NCBI GenBank assembly: GCA_949825065.1
Contig: OX463852.1
Coordinates: 18,440,189 to 18,504,188, forward strand
Reading direction: 5' to 3'
Source of the DNA: Odontocerum albicorne
Lineage: Eukaryota; Arthropoda; Insecta; Trichoptera; Odontoceridae
DNA: 64,000 nucleotides
Under the pieces are notes generated by a model. It was not told the origin of the DNA. It worked only from the letters and a program-made list of their open reading frames with translations, and did not search any database. Of this stretch, positions 9,999-21,320 are shown one piece after another (positions within the stretch are counted from its first letter, which is position 1; every line of letters begins with the position of its first letter). The position numbers were made by a program, and so were the translations under genes.

Positions 9999-11999
9999 TC
10001 GGTTTGATAAGATATTTTTTAAAAGAATACTTTATGCTCGAGCAGCACAGTACGGTGCCATAGACAACTGACAAACCAACCGAGTAAGGCGATAAATATA
10101 CGAGTACACAAATTGATTGCCTCTGAACTAATCAAGTTGTGAGGCAAATTATATTGCGATTTTTATCGTTGGTTTGAGGAAATTATTATTGTTACCTGTA
10201 TTATGATCAAAGATTAAGATGATTTGGTAATATTGCTCTTGAAACGATTGAAGAATACCCTTGTATTGTTGTATACATCAAATTGGAGAGAAGGTATTGA
10301 ACCTTTGTTTAACGCCGGTTCTATTCTAGTTTTATTGCATTTCCAGCATGCGAGGGCAAGAACAAACAGCAAACAGGAACCGTTGTGTGTTGGGTGCGCT
10401 TTGATGGGTTTATTATTTTTGTGGCGTGCAGCAATCCAGAAAGCGGATGAAACGCGTTAGGTGCCTTTAAAAGCACAACACACTGCCGATTCAGGTGACT
10501 TGAACATTTTGTAAAAGACATTATAAAAATTTATCTCCTTGTGTGCGTGGAACAGGTACACCAACGATAACGTGGCTGGATCAAGTCTGCCAGACTTAAT
10601 AAAGGTGAGATGACAATCACGAATAAAGGAAGATGTTCATGACTAGATGTGAGTCTGGAGAATAAATAATGGGTTCTGTTTTTTCTACTTATTTAGCTAT
10701 CTAAACTGCATGTGGAGAAACTACTAAGAAATCAGGTCTATGATGTCATGTCCATGTTGCAGCTGATGTGGGAGGTGAAGCGGATCTAGAATTGGACTCC
10801 ACAGCAACAATCAACGATGTCTCGTAATTTCTGTGGACGTATATTGTCCCTCGTAGACAGAAGGACAACATCATTGCTTTATAATACATTCTAAGCGTAT
10901 CTAGAGTTAACTGAACTGCAATGGTACCCGATCGAATTCTAAGTATTCAGATTATCTCCATACTTTATTTAGCCAATGTTATATTGCAATGACCGTTTTA
11001 AGTAAACAAAAGTCTAGGTTCATTGAATATTATATAATAATTCGAATATATATTTCATACTTCGTCATCAACGACTTACCGCAAATGAAATTTCCCCCTG
11101 CCCTTTCTCTCACATATGCATAAAAGGGGCAAAGTGACCATGTCTGTAATCTCTTCCAATTATAGACTGTCGCTTAGAGGCAGCAGTCTTGAAAAATTAC
11201 CTTGAGATTTTTCTTAACCAGCCCTGTTGAATATAGCATACTTCGTCATTATAATCTATGATATATGTCAGTTTACTTATAAATTCAGCATCCATTACCT
11301 GTGTTAATAATCGGATGAATTACAGACGAGAGTAATTTATTATTATTTACATTACGGTTTAAAATATATTTTCAGACCTCATTCACCGTAATTTATTTAA
11401 TATCTCTTACGAGCTGCATTTTAGAAATACAATAACAAAGCGCTCATAAGGATAAGATAATAATACGGAACAACACTGTATAAGTCATCTGTTTATAATT
11501 ATTATTGCTCTATACGTATTTTATTTTAGGGGTCTGTTCCGAGATGCATTTTAAAACGAGGGATCTGTAACTGTGATTAGACATGTTTGGGGGTCCCTTG
11601 GCTCCTCGAGGCCCTATATTTACGTTGGTTAAGCATACCAATAAATCCATAATTGTTTATACATGCTCTATTCTTGTCGGTTGTCAACTCCTGATTCACG
11701 CATTCACCGTTGCGTGGCATATGAACACTGACATTATTATGGCTAACTTGTCAGAATGCGCGCTTTGGAAATCACCACTTGTGTTGTGAAACACACCAAC
11801 ATTCAGTGATCCTCAATTAGCGTTGCAGTTAATTAAGGTTGGAGCTTAACTAGTGAGCAATCTTAAAAAAATGCTTAAAGATCTTTGAGTTAAATGAGAT
11901 GTGAGAAGTACGAATACGATAAGGAATATATTTATAGAAGGAGACTGAGAAATAAGCTGATAAATATTTTATTTCATTCAGGTGCATGTTAGTGTAGTA
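9999..11999. other. Unassigned intergenic sequence
   Basis: No gene, RNA or repeat recognised in 2 kb apart from one TACGAGTA octamer at 10099-10106. The short frames at 10224-10460 and 10321-10521 overlap on opposite strands and have no recognisable domain. Confidence 0.45.
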
Positions 12000-12330
12000 A
12001 AATCCATAAGTTAAGTCTTATTTCATAGTGGTGTTGCTCATGGCTGAGTGTTGTGGTTACCTGATGATCTGGAACTGAGCGGATGATTCATCTCCACTCG
12101 TCGCGGTCAAGAGCCATGATGAGTGCAACAGTTTATGGGGAATTACTCATCTTTTTGGTTTGATCAATTAACTTGGCCTGTAGACCGTCGTCGTTTGTCG
12201 TTCTTCAACAATTCTAGTTATTGCCAGCTTCTCCAGACGGCCTTCTCAGATCTCTTATAGCGATGTCTGAAATATGACAGTATTCTCTTTCTGCATACTC
12301 TTGACAACCATTCTTTGACCTTTCGTTTTT
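12000..12330 (-). mobile_element. Unnamed interspersed repeat, copy 1
   Basis: Shares a block with 55145-55360 in the same orientation: GCTCATGGCTGAGTG, TGATGATCTGGAACTGAGCG and GATGATTCATCTCCACTC. Probably LINE-derived sequence on the minus strand; no protein domain could be read with confidence, and the strand is a guess. Confidence 0.45.
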
Positions 12331-12727
12331 GGAGAATGGACATGTGGGTTCGTCTCCATCTGCGTTAACACGATATATATTTGCATGCTATATTGTTATC
12401 AATAAACCTATTATTCATTTAACTCAATTTTTTATATCAGCCATCTCATAGAGATCATTACCTGTTCTGAGGCAGCTGACTTGCACCCACAAAATTCACA
12501 TATACACATATAAATAGTTTGACAGACACGAGCTTTAGTCGGTCGATTGATTAGACAACTATCAGCAAAAAAATGTCTTGTTTTTGTATTTTACTCGTAC
12601 AATAATTTACGTATAAAAGAGTGTATTATACAATAATTTACGTGTTACGGGAAAATCATCCGATATCTCTGCGGCCGATCTCGCCCTCTATTGGGAATGT
12701 ATCTCGATTGAGAGGCTGTTATAAGAT

Positions 12728-12850
12728 GAACACGAACCTTTTGATAGCTTCTCTCTTAAATATATTTTTTCCATTGCCTTAAAATATTTGCGTAATTTCA
12801 GGATATACATGTACATACTATGTTGCTATCAATAAACTTACATAGATCTA
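12728..12850 (+). repeat. Retroposon tail repeat, copy 1
   Basis: Contains GAACCTTTTGATAGC and TTGCTATCAATAAAC, matching 58585-58735, where the tail ends in (ATT)n. This looks like the 3' end of a LINE with a polyadenylation-like AATAAA. Confidence 0.5.
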
Positions 12851-13984
12851 TTAATTTAAATATCTCGAAAACAACAATAACGCGATGGATGCTAGCAAGC
12901 ATAATAAGTCTCTCTAGGTCGATATGCTCACACCGAGATACTTTGCTAAGAACTATAGAATAAGCCTCAATCAGTTGAAAGTTTGTCTTTTATAAGAATC
13001 GTACGTTGAGGTAAATAAAGAGAAACTAAGGCGTTCTTCAACGCATTAGGTGAAATAAAGTATTTATCAATCCCCTCCCACTAGAAGAACCACCGCCACT
13101 CCGTTTCACCTTCCGTAGATCAAACTGGAAGATTCTGGAGAAGGTCGACAAGGGACCGATTGTTGATATATGGTGGTCGTAAGACCGGTCGCCATGCGGG
13201 GGACTAGAGTGGTGTACTCTGAATAGGATCAGCTGCAGAATAGGCCGCACTGTATATGATATGCTTAAGCGGGGCCTAACAGAGTCACCTTTTTGTGAGT
13301 GAAGAGAGATCTAGACTATGCACCACAATGATAACAGTGTCCCGCTGTGCGCATTTCCTGGAGCTATTCAGACTAAAACCAGATGCTGTGACTTTGTTGG
13401 AGAGGACACACTCGCGTGAGGAAGCATTTGTCAATAACCTGACGTTCAAAAATCCCCTATGTGGAAAATCACCGTTATGACATCGATAGGTCATGTCATA
13501 CCATATCAACTTCACTGAGATTAGCTTCATAAGATGTGATTTGAATATCTGATTGAGATTGACGTGATATTATATTTAAATGTAAATAATATGCTGTATA
13601 GATAAAGTATAAAAGAGGTAGGGTATCCTGATGACACAAATCAAACAGTGATTTAGAGTCCCGCTGCTGACAAGCTGTTTCAGATACATCCGAACACTCA
13701 GCTCGTTCCAGTCAATGGAGATAAATTATGGATAACAACCAGCTTCCTGAAGCTGTAAAACGCTGCAGTCTTCCTACGAGAATGTTTGTGTATGATGTAC
13801 TATATATAATAACTTCAAACCAAACTGTGTTCTTAAAGTTGTTGATTTTTCCCTATCACCAAAATATTCAGAAAGTAGTTTGTTAACATATTCGAGATTT
13901 ACACAGATTGGAGACCGAGTGACTACTGAAGTTGGGCAGTGCTATGGAAACTTAATCAACTGCTCAAAAAATTGTAAAACTGTG
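12851..13984. other. Unassigned intergenic sequence
   Basis: No gene recognised. 13060-13300 is more GC-rich and may be an old repeat. Opposed short frames at 13285-13530 and 13295-13480 cancel each other as evidence of coding. Confidence 0.4.
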
Positions 13985-14545
13985 CTTGCATACTCGTACA
14001 TACCATCGCGCTATTTCTATGCTGTGGTAAGAAAAGAGGACAGTGCACCAGACTTTCATATCTTGACGCATACGAGTCTATATAATCTCTTCCACATCCA
14101 TACAATTTCTCATAGATCTCCTACCTTTTCTTCTTTCAGAATAGAATTTACTTGATCTAACCATAATTGCCTATCTTCCTCTACCACGCCTTCCATTCAA
14201 ATTTGCAACGCATATTTGTTTTATTAGTCTATTTTCATTCTTTCATTCCACGTGCCTAAACCATCTCAGATTGCTCTTCATAATTTATTCAGCACTTTTC
14301 AGCCTTTTACCATGTCCACGTTTTATCCCCATACGTCAAAATTGGTATTAAAATACAGTTTTAAATATCGTCTTGGCAGATTTGGATACCATCCGGTTCG
14401 AGAATATATGTTTTGGTGTGCTGGCTTTTCTATCGTTATATGCCGTTCGAAATCCCTAGTAACTCTTCCATCATCTGAGAAAATACTACCTACCATAAAT
14501 AGCAGAATTCTTCAACTTACTCTAATATTTTATTATTCACCTTAA
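13985..14545 (-). mobile_element. LINE-A 3' region
   Basis: Minus-strand LINE-A, from the RT C-terminal region (GATGATGGAAGAGTTACT, matching the FSDDGRV segment) to the 3' UTR at 13985. Family blocks such as CCTAAACCATCTCAG (plus strand) are clear. Broken frame. Its 3' end carries a TACTCGTA octamer at 13991-13998; without 6 bp of it the sequence becomes the CATACATACC pattern seen in other copies. Confidence 0.75.
13991..13998. other. TACTCGTA octamer in LINE-A (candidate excision footprint)
   Basis: Here TACTCGTA interrupts the LINE-A end. Dropping CTCGTA leaves GCATACATACCATC, as in the copies at 33860 and 63335. This fits a Minos-type scar; see the findings. Confidence 0.5.
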
Positions 14546-14559
14546 CATTAATGTTTTAC

Positions 14560-15060
14560 TTAACAATATTTTTGGTTGGCATATTCATTGACCGTTCAAA
14601 CACAAATAGTGAGCTGCAGGACTTAGAATATGTGTATGAGTTTACTTACCTGGGCTCCTTGATCACTGATGGAGGATCCTGCAATAAGGAGATAATGTGC
14701 AGAATGCAGATGGATAATGGAGAGATGAGTCTCTTGAAAGTGATCTGAAAGGATCGAGGAATCCTAAAACAAACCAGGACTCGATTCTTTCAATCCTTTT
14801 CTTTTCCATGTTTATACGGTACGGAGACCTGGACATCCAAGGCGCCCAATAGATAAATAATCTATGACTTTGAGATGTGTTGAGGGCGGCTCTTGTGCGT
14901 TCCATGAACTACCATAAGAACCAATAAATCGATTATTGAAGAGCTCGGTGGTTGAAATACGCTTCATTGTGCTGTGTGCAAGAAGAATTTGTTGCTTTGA
15001 AAATATTGATACATGACAATAAGCTCGCTAGATTGTTTGGACACATAGCGTTTGTGATTC
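14560..15060 (+). mobile_element. LINE-B (RTE/BovB-like) C-terminal fragment
   Basis: Reads, across frameshifts, as VYEFTYLGSLITDGGSCNKE, then LYGTETWTSKAPNR, IIYDFEM and RTNKSIIEELGG, the order typical of the C-terminal region of RTE/BovB-type LINEs. Other copies are at 28040-28300 (minus) and 39685-40345 (plus). Non-functional. Confidence 0.75.
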
Positions 15061-15344
15061 GAAAAACAGAAGGCAGGATAGTTCATATCAGTAAAACATA
15101 ATTTCTTTGGGTGGCTTCATCGAGTAGACAACACCTTCTTGATGAAAATGCTTTATCAGTTACGAGTGTTAGTATCTTTCCAAAACATAGACCAAATTTA
15201 TTGGTGTCTGTTTTGATAGTAAGCTCTCTAATTCGATAAACAAATAGGTTTTTAGATTTCTTAATTTTTTTATAGTCTTACAGAGATAAAATCTGTATGT
15301 CGACGTCTTCCAACAAGGGAAATAAAAACGTTTATTAATTAATT

Positions 15345-15735
15345 TCTTGTGTCATCTCTGGATTATTGTAACTCTATTCTGGTTTGCCTGATTCACAAAT
15401 TTCTAGACTCGAGTCTGTTTTTAATGCAGCTGCTAGGTTAATATATGGTAGTCATAAATATTGTCATATGGGCCCACTTCTAAACAGTCTACACTGGCTT
15501 AAGAGTCGCGAACGGATTGATTTCAAAGTAAAACTTTGAGGTCTATATCTTTTTTATCTAATAAATTGGTTGTTCCAAATCAACTCAAGAGGGCGAGGTA
15601 TTTATTATGATAGAGCTTTTGTTGCTGCTGGTTTTGCGGTGTGGAAAAGTCTGCTTCTTAGGATCAGATATATAGTTGGTGTATGCAGCTTTAGGAAGCA
15701 CGCAAAGACAATCCTTTTTGGGAGGTATTATCAAA
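15345..15735 (+). mobile_element. LINE-C-like (CR1/Jockey group) RT C-terminal fragment
   Basis: Shows SSLDYCNSILVCLIHKFLDS, AARLIYG-like and LKSRERIDFKV-like segments, then a serine/alanine-rich end with WKSLLLRIRYIVGVCSFRKH. This is the typical tail of CR1/L2-type reverse transcriptases. Several frameshifts. Confidence 0.65.
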
Positions 15736-15739
15736 ATTT

Positions 15740-15830
15740 ACGAGAGGGTTCAAACCCTGAGTTAAAGCGCCCTTGAGGAGTTTTTTTCTCTAAACGACGC
15801 TCTTTAAATTATCATTTTATTATTATTATT
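15740..15830 (+). mobile_element. Repeat-3 copy
   Basis: GGTTCAAACCCTGAGTTAAA, GCGCCCTTGAGGAG, CTCTAAACGACGCT and a (TTA)n tail. It directly follows the LINE fragment. Confidence 0.65.
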
Positions 15831-15844
15831 CGAAAAATGAACAT

Positions 15845-16010
15845 TAAGAACACTATCCTCAGTGAGATACAGGTAAACTCCTAGTTTACTGGGAACACGA
15901 CAAATGAAAGGCAACAAACCCAGATCCATTAAAACTGTTTGTCCAAATTAAATTACCTGTTGTTTTTTCGCAAATTATGTATATTTAATGTCATGTGTAA
16001 ATAAATAAAA
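15845..16010 (+). repeat. Repeat-U, copy 1
   Basis: Contains CTCCTAGTTTACTGGGAACA, CGACAAATGAAAGGCAACAA and AACCCAGATCCATTAAAA, ending in AAATAAATAAA. It matches the reverse complement of 24372-24530. Probably a LINE 3' UTR. Confidence 0.65.
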
Positions 16011-16027
16011 AAAATTAAACTTCTTTT

Positions 16028-16130
16028 TTTGTCAATAGGAGTGGGTTTATTCCCGAGTTGGAGCGCCCTTGAGGAAAGTTTCCTCTCTAAGCTGTGCTAT
16101 ATAAATTATCATTTTACTATTATTATTACT
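16028..16130 (+). mobile_element. Repeat-3 copy
   Basis: AGTGGGTTTATTCCCGAGTT, GGAGCGCCCTTGAGGAAAG, TCTCTAAGCTGTGCTATATA and (TTA)n tail. It follows Repeat-U by only a short spacer. Confidence 0.65.
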
Positions 16131-16694
16131 AAAGGTTAATTTTGTCACGTCCTACATTTTAAATTTTACAGTTTTTTGTAACATTTGGGAAATTCGGTCA
16201 CTAAAAGTTACGCTTTGTTGCATGAATTTTGGGCATTTATCTCTACAGCTTTTAAAGCTTCATATTTATTTTATTTTTCTTGTGATCTACTTTTACACGA
16301 AGCTTTTATGTAAAGATTAAAATGTTGACAACCGAGTTGTTTTGCCTGAAAATTCCTGACTCTTAATGGTGTTTGCTTTCCACTCAATTAGTGACATAAG
16401 ACTAAAAGCTGTAGGATCCGTGGATCGAACCTTGCACAGGGTCGAGTGACGGCAGGAAGTGAAGCAGTGATACAGGATCGAATTTAATTTATACGTTAAT
16501 TTATGCTACCTTTTAAAATTCCCCTGTTAAGCATTTTCAAGTCTTAGTCTTGAATTCAAAGTTCAATCTTAATATTTTATGCTAAATCTCTACATTTTTA
16601 CTGAAGAAATTAGTATTTAAAATTAAAACGTAGAACAAATGTGTCGTACGAGTCATGTGGTTTTGTTGCCTCACAAAGTGAGGCAGTTTGTTTT
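16131..16694. other. Unassigned AT-rich sequence
   Basis: No gene or repeat recognised. Confidence 0.45.
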
Positions 16695-16979
16695 TATTAA
16701 GTGAGTGAGCCGTTGCACACTAGCAAACTCACCGGCCACGCAGCTGTACTGGATCCAATGGCACACCTGAAGTGAGACGATCGGAGCACACCAGCGTGTG
16801 TCCCCCCACCCCTTTATTTAAAAGAAGAGATATGATCGAAGTCATAGGTATTATTATACCCCCGAATACTCGGCCGAAAAAGGGCCTATGCCAATCGAGA
16901 TGAGTAGCACAGTGCGGGGTTCGAACCGACGACTTTCCGCACGGAAATCCAGTGCGCTACCGCGCGACCATGCACCTCG
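16695..16979 (-). mobile_element. SINE-1 copy B
   Basis: Minus-strand SINE-1: the box B (GGTTCGAACCCC complement) is at about 16918-16929, the box A region at 16955-16970, and the second-half block GCACACCTGAAGTGAGACGA (plus strand) at 16762-16781. Nearly full length. Confidence 0.8.
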
Positions 16980-17020
16980 TTAATTTAATAACATAGGTGG
17001 AGAAATGTTATCCTGTCACA

Positions 17021-17159
17021 TATAGTACCCGGCGGTAAGTAATACACATCGGGCTTAAGAAAGAGACTGTCGCTTTGTAGAGCGTCGTCTCTGTCGCATG
17101 GACGAGGCGATAGTCTCTTTCTTAAGCCCGATGTGTATTACTTACCGCCGGGTACTATA
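17021..17159. mobile_element. MITE-P copy 1
   Basis: Long inverted repeats, TATAGTACCCGGCGGTAAGT at the left and its complement at the right, extending about 50 bp per arm around a short spacer. TA at both ends suits a Tc1/mariner-type target. Copies 2 and 3 are at 21321-21576 and 35183-35340. Confidence 0.85.
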
Positions 17160-17220
17160 CCTTTCTGTATTTATTGTATTCTAATTTGTAACTTGTATTA
17201 TGTATAACGTTCGCAGTATA

Positions 17221-17320
17221 GTCAGCGGTCTTGTTCTGATGGTTAACATTTACGCTAAGCACGCGTGGGCTCCAGGTTCGATTTCTTGTGGATTCACTTC
17301 AGGATTAGTTTTACTCTTAG
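17221..17320 (+). mobile_element. SINE-4 copy
   Basis: tRNA-like segment: TCTGATGGTTAACATTTACG, GCACGCGTGGGCTCC and GGTTCGATTTCTTGTGG with TGGATTCACTTCAGGA downstream. It matches 42405-42500 on the minus strand. Confidence 0.55.
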
Positions 17321-17355
17321 AGCATTTTACATCTTGATTTATGTTGTCCTACTGC

Positions 17356-17580
17356 TATAGTTCAGAAATTCTAGGATGAGTCCTGTGACAGCTCACAAAT
17401 TTGCCCCAATACAACCTTGTAACGATGTTCAGTAATTTTAATTAATCTATCAACTTTAATATAAGCCTCAATTCTAATAAATAGAAAGTTACGAGTATTT
17501 AGGTAAATACATTACATAAGGTTGTATTGAGGCAAATTTGTGAGCTGTCACAGGACTCATCCTAGAATTTCCGAACTATA
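17356..17580. mobile_element. MITE-Q copy 1
   Basis: About 225 bp with inverted arms of about 65 bp starting TATAGTTCAGAAATTCTAGG and ending in the complement (CCTAGAATTTCCGAACTATA). TA ends. It differs from copy 2 (34145-34363) by a 6-bp insertion CGAGTA at 17490-17497. Confidence 0.85.
17490..17497. other. TACGAGTA octamer absent from the sister MITE
   Basis: MITE-Q copy 1 reads AAGT-TACGAGTA-TTTAGGT, whereas copy 2 reads AAGT-TA-TTTAGGT. A 6-bp insertion duplicating TA around CGAG is the form of a Minos-type excision footprint. Confidence 0.65.
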
Positions 17581-17864
17581 ATCATATTTTTTTATAAAAG
17601 GTGCACAACAATAGCGCTACATAAAACTGTCTAACGAACGGTTACAGCAAATAAAATCTACCAATCGTTTTGAAAGTTTAATTTATTTATCATCGGAACT
17701 TTGGGTTTTATCTGATAAGAATGTGTGGGTGCTGAAGTGCAACATTATGGAAATAATAAACCAATACACGGATAGCCGTATTCCATCCACAGGATGGCTG
17801 ACAATCATACTTGACCACGAGGGGTAGCTTATCGATAGAGCACAATCAGGGAGATTTATTGAGA

Positions 17865-18020
17865 TATGGCCATATATTCCAATCAACCAGAAATATGTTA
17901 TTATAAAAATACCTCAAATGAAAAGCAGACTTAAACCATTTTTAAAATTGATTGGTTTCCAACGGAAATCGAATCTGGAATTCTCGGGACAGACGTTTGA
18001 CTAACTAGTCCAAGAAAGTC
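17865..18020 (-). mobile_element. SINE-2 copy
   Basis: Minus strand: tail (complement of AATCAACCAGAAATATGTTA), middle block AGACTTAAACCATTTTT, then the degraded head complement CAACGGAAATCGAATC and ACAGACGTTTGACTAACTAG. Confidence 0.65.
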
Positions 18021-18225
18021 ACAACTTCATGCAGATCATTTTTAAAAGCTCGATAATGTATGTTTCAAATAAATTAAATAACTTACATAATTAAACTAAA
18101 TATTTTTGCTAACCCTCATTGGTTAAAGGGCAAATAAAAAGTAATGAACTAAACAATATGTTTTAACTTTTAAACAACTTGAACAGTTAAATAAATATAT
18201 ATTCCTCGAATTTTAGTCAAGTTCT

Positions 18226-18537
18226 CTAAAAATAGCGATGAACGAATAAAACTTGAGCACCAACTTGAAATCTAAGATTGAACGAAGCTGAGTCATACGT
18301 ATACAATTTCTCCTCACAGGAAATTGTAAAGACAAAAGTGAGACGTGTCCCATCCACCTTGAGTTCTTGAATTTCATCCATATAAGGCAAAAACCTTGAG
18401 GGTCTTTGAACTGTCAGCTCTACTACTCTTCCGTTCCTGTCCGCTTGATTTATTGCCGTTAAAGACTGTTCATTAAAATCCAGCATTACATTTATCTCAA
18501 TTGATTTTATATTGTTGTTTTTAAGGTGTGTGGGCTG
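18226..18537 (-). CDS. Possible exon of an unidentified gene
   Basis: An open minus-strand stretch with normal-looking composition: NNNIKSIEINVMLDFNEQ, then QRPSRFLPYMDEIQELKVD and FTISCEEKLYTYDSASFNL, ending in a stop at 18226-18228. A pyrimidine-rich stretch ending in CAG lies just upstream (18538-18550), suitable as a splice acceptor, so the open start codon at 18549 is probably not used. No family recognised and no repeat copy in the window. It could be the last exon of a host gene or a fragment of an unrecognised element. Confidence 0.35.
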   Translation of the reverse strand, partial: QPTHLKNNNIKSIEINVMLDFNEQSLTAINQADRNGRVVELTVQRPSRFLPYMDEIQELKVDGTRLTFVFTISCEEKLYTYDSASFNLRFQVGAQVLFVHRYF

Positions 18538-18714
18538 TGAAAGACTCAAAAGGTGTTTACTGAATTTGGTCTCAATCGTTTTGGACCTTCTCCGTTTTCA
18601 TTTGATTTTTATTGATGTGTATCTAAGAGTATATGTGTACTTTTATGTGGTTTTGTCTTATTTTATATTCAATGCTGTTTTTAATTGCTTTTTTGTGACA
18701 ATACTACAGGTTGT

Positions 18715-18955
18715 TTTACGAGACCTCACTAGACCGTGTCAAGTCCTCATCGAAGTCCACTGGTCGTCCGGAACGCTCCATGTCTCTCAGGTCAAAATTA
18801 CCGTCTTTGAAATGCAAAAACCATCGACGAGCTGTCCTTTCATTCAAAGCATCTCCACCGTACACTTCGTTAATATCGCGAGCAGCTTTGGTAGCTTTAT
18901 TCCCTCGATTGAACGCGAACAGAAGATGAGAAAAAAAAGAACCATTTTGTGGATA
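18715..18955 (-). pseudogene. mariner transposase N-terminal fragment
   Basis: Minus-strand reading gives AFNRGNKATKAARDINEVYG then ALNERTARRWFLHFKDGNFD, the helix-turn-helix part of a mariner transposase of a different lineage from the two full elements. The catalytic part and terminal repeats are missing; it stops abruptly near 18715. Confidence 0.75.
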
Positions 18956-18959
18956 TAGA

Positions 18960-19525
18960 GAATCATTTCACTAGGTAAGGCCTGCTTTCGCATCCTTAGA
19001 CATATTAAAATCCCAAGCTATCTATCTATCAGTTATGTAATTCCAACCGTGACAAAATTATGTACATTATCGCCGACCATTTTGTTTTGTCGAGTTCAAG
19101 CTTACGTATTTTAGTGCGACGGGTTTAAGTTTATCGTATTTATTTATTTGGCGATGCCTAGTTAAAAGACAATTTGTTTTATACTATGGATATTATGTCA
19201 ATAAAGTAAGCCTAATGAACGAGACAGTTATGTGTGTCAGGATAGAATGAAGTGGAGATTATGATCTATGCTTACTCCGATAGGGACGTGCCATGGTGTT
19301 GGGGGATGATGATGTAAAATGATAAAATCACTCACTGAATAGTTTGCTACCCCCTTGTCACTGGATTTAACTAAAAATCATATCCAGACCTGGATTTACT
19401 GTAAATGTTTGGGTTATTGTTAAAATTTATTGTTAAATCAGTTTCATCCAGAATACAGGATAACAATAACGGATCGCGAACTGTTTTTTTGTGAATATTT
19501 CCACTAAGTGAGAAAGTTAATAATA
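18960..19525. other. Unassigned AT-rich sequence
   Basis: No gene or repeat recognised. Confidence 0.45.
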
Positions 19526-19529
19526 ATAC

Positions 19530-19600
19530 TAAAAGGACAATTTATATAGCGCTGTTTAGAGAGCAGCCTTTCGGGATTCGAACCCACTATTATCGACAGA
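19530..19600 (-). mobile_element. Repeat-3 copy
   Basis: Minus orientation: TAATAATACTAAAAGGACAA, ATAGCGCTGTTTAGAGAGCA and GGGATTCGAACCCACTATTA. Confidence 0.65.
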
Positions 19601-19804
19601 TTGAAAATATAACGATTAAATACGTTGTTGCTTGTGTGTTACAATCTTACTCCAAACTGTGAACGTATGGACGCAGACAATTATTCTACCTTGACATAAT
19701 CGTGTCATCTCATATTCGCGTAAATATCACATAAGTAGTTGGCGCCAGTGATTCGACAGGTAAAAATACCCGGTGGATTCCAGACTGATATAACTTCCAA
19801 ACCT

Positions 19805-20640
19805 CATGTCGTCAGACTTCATGCTTTTCTGCAGTTTACTGCAGCTTCTTCATCGCTCGCTCAGTGCTGAGCGCCTTGGTCATCTATGTTTCGAGCTCAG
19901 CGCGCCACCTGTCTCCATCCCTCCCGCTTCTGGGCCATGTGGAATGCAGCGCTTAAAAATGATGCTGTTAACTCTTTTATTTGATACGTCCATCTCATAA
20001 GATGCCTTTCTTATGCTCGTGTTTCCTCAACTGCCCCCCGTGATCATAAAGTTTTCCACACATTCATTATTCTTTCTAGCAGCATGCCCAAAGTAAGTAA
20101 GAATTATTTTGTCTGCATGTCGTCGAAAGTCTTTCCATAATCTCTAATTTTTGGGTAACAGAATGAAAGTGCCTTGCGGTCATTGTAACAATTTTTATAA
20201 ATTCTAAGATTGGTCGGACCCTCACAACTAAGAGTCCATCCATCTGGCTGTCTTTCCAATTTTATTTACGACAACCCTCCACCTCATTCTACTTTAAGTA
20301 TATCGAAGTGCCACTGTCACAGAAAACTTTATCGTGCTTTAAGAGGACCTTGACTTGGTCAGTTCGTAGGGATGGTGATCGTTCTCTATCTCGTCGTTCC
20401 TCCACTTGTGTATCAATACGAGTCTTTCCAAGTCGTCCTCTACCTACGTGCTATGTGACTAAAGGACTGGAGTATTCGCTGCAGACATTTTGTAATGTAC
20501 ACTACTTCGTTGCAAGATCTTTGCACGTTCTGTCCCCCTGATCGACCCCTGGCGATCATTCTTGAGAATATATACAAACTGTCTGAATACCTGTCCCTTC
20601 GCGAATGTCGCATAACCAAAATAAGCGTCTTGTACCGATT
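19805..20640 (-). mobile_element. Probable old LINE remnant
   Basis: GC-richer than its surroundings. On the minus strand, pieces such as RDGDRWRAELET and MDGLLVVRVRPILEFIKI can be read between stops and frameshifts. This suggests a decayed LINE C-terminal region, but I cannot assign the family. Confidence 0.3.
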
Positions 20641-20740
20641 TCGCGTCATCCTTTAATTTTGCCCATGAATATTAATTTTATGAAGTGGTATTTTTTCCTC
20701 TCAATATATGAACCAGATAGATACCTTCTCTCGCGGCATT

Positions 20741-21054
20741 TTATAGTAAAATAGGCCAAAACCCATACGATGGTTGTCGTCAAAGAAAGAATACGAGAAT
20801 TGAATTTTGAATACAAGAGAGCGAGAGAGGAATACTTGGATTCTCTCCGAAAGTAATTCGAAATTTGAATCTCGGTGGGTCCGTGATATTGAAAGAATTT
20901 TAAATACCTAGCTAACAATTTTTGAACCGGTGTAAAAGGGGATGATGTATAAATGATATACGAGTATATAAACAAATTTTACATTTATGAATATATATTT
21001 TAATAAATCTAGAATTTGTTTTACTTCCGTGAATATTTCACGGGTTGCAACTAG
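20741..21054 (+). mobile_element. Non-autonomous Helitron, copy 2
   Basis: Plus-strand sister of the Helitron at 3802-4111: start TTATAGTAAAATAGG, terminal hairpin CCGTGAA-TAT-TTCACGG at 21027-21043, then GTTGCAA and CTAG at 21051-21054. The next base is T, as expected for Helitron insertion sites. The flanking DNA (20699-20740 and 21055-21160) is continuous in the paralogous repeat at 38945-39090, which serves as an empty site. A TACGAGTA octamer sits at 20959-20966. Confidence 0.8.
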
Positions 21055-21320
21055 TTTTATAGTATTTAAGAGATCTTGTTCTACATCTGCTCTACGTAGC
21101 ACTTCGGTGTTTGTGAAACGATGAAACTAAGAAATTCTGAGCATTCTTCGATGACTCTAAATTTCGAATGCTTCTAGTTTATTTAGTATTCTGATCTTCA
21201 TAGTTCATCTTCCAACACCATAAAGTAAGATAAACCATATATAGTACTTAATCATGCATTGCCGAAGTTAAATATTGAAATTGTCATTGTAGAACGCTGA
21301 TCTCGTCTCGACAAATCCTT

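Noticed and set aside
10224..10521. Opposed frames of 78 and 66 codons
   Set aside because: They overlap on opposite strands and neither shows a domain or splice or polyadenylation context.
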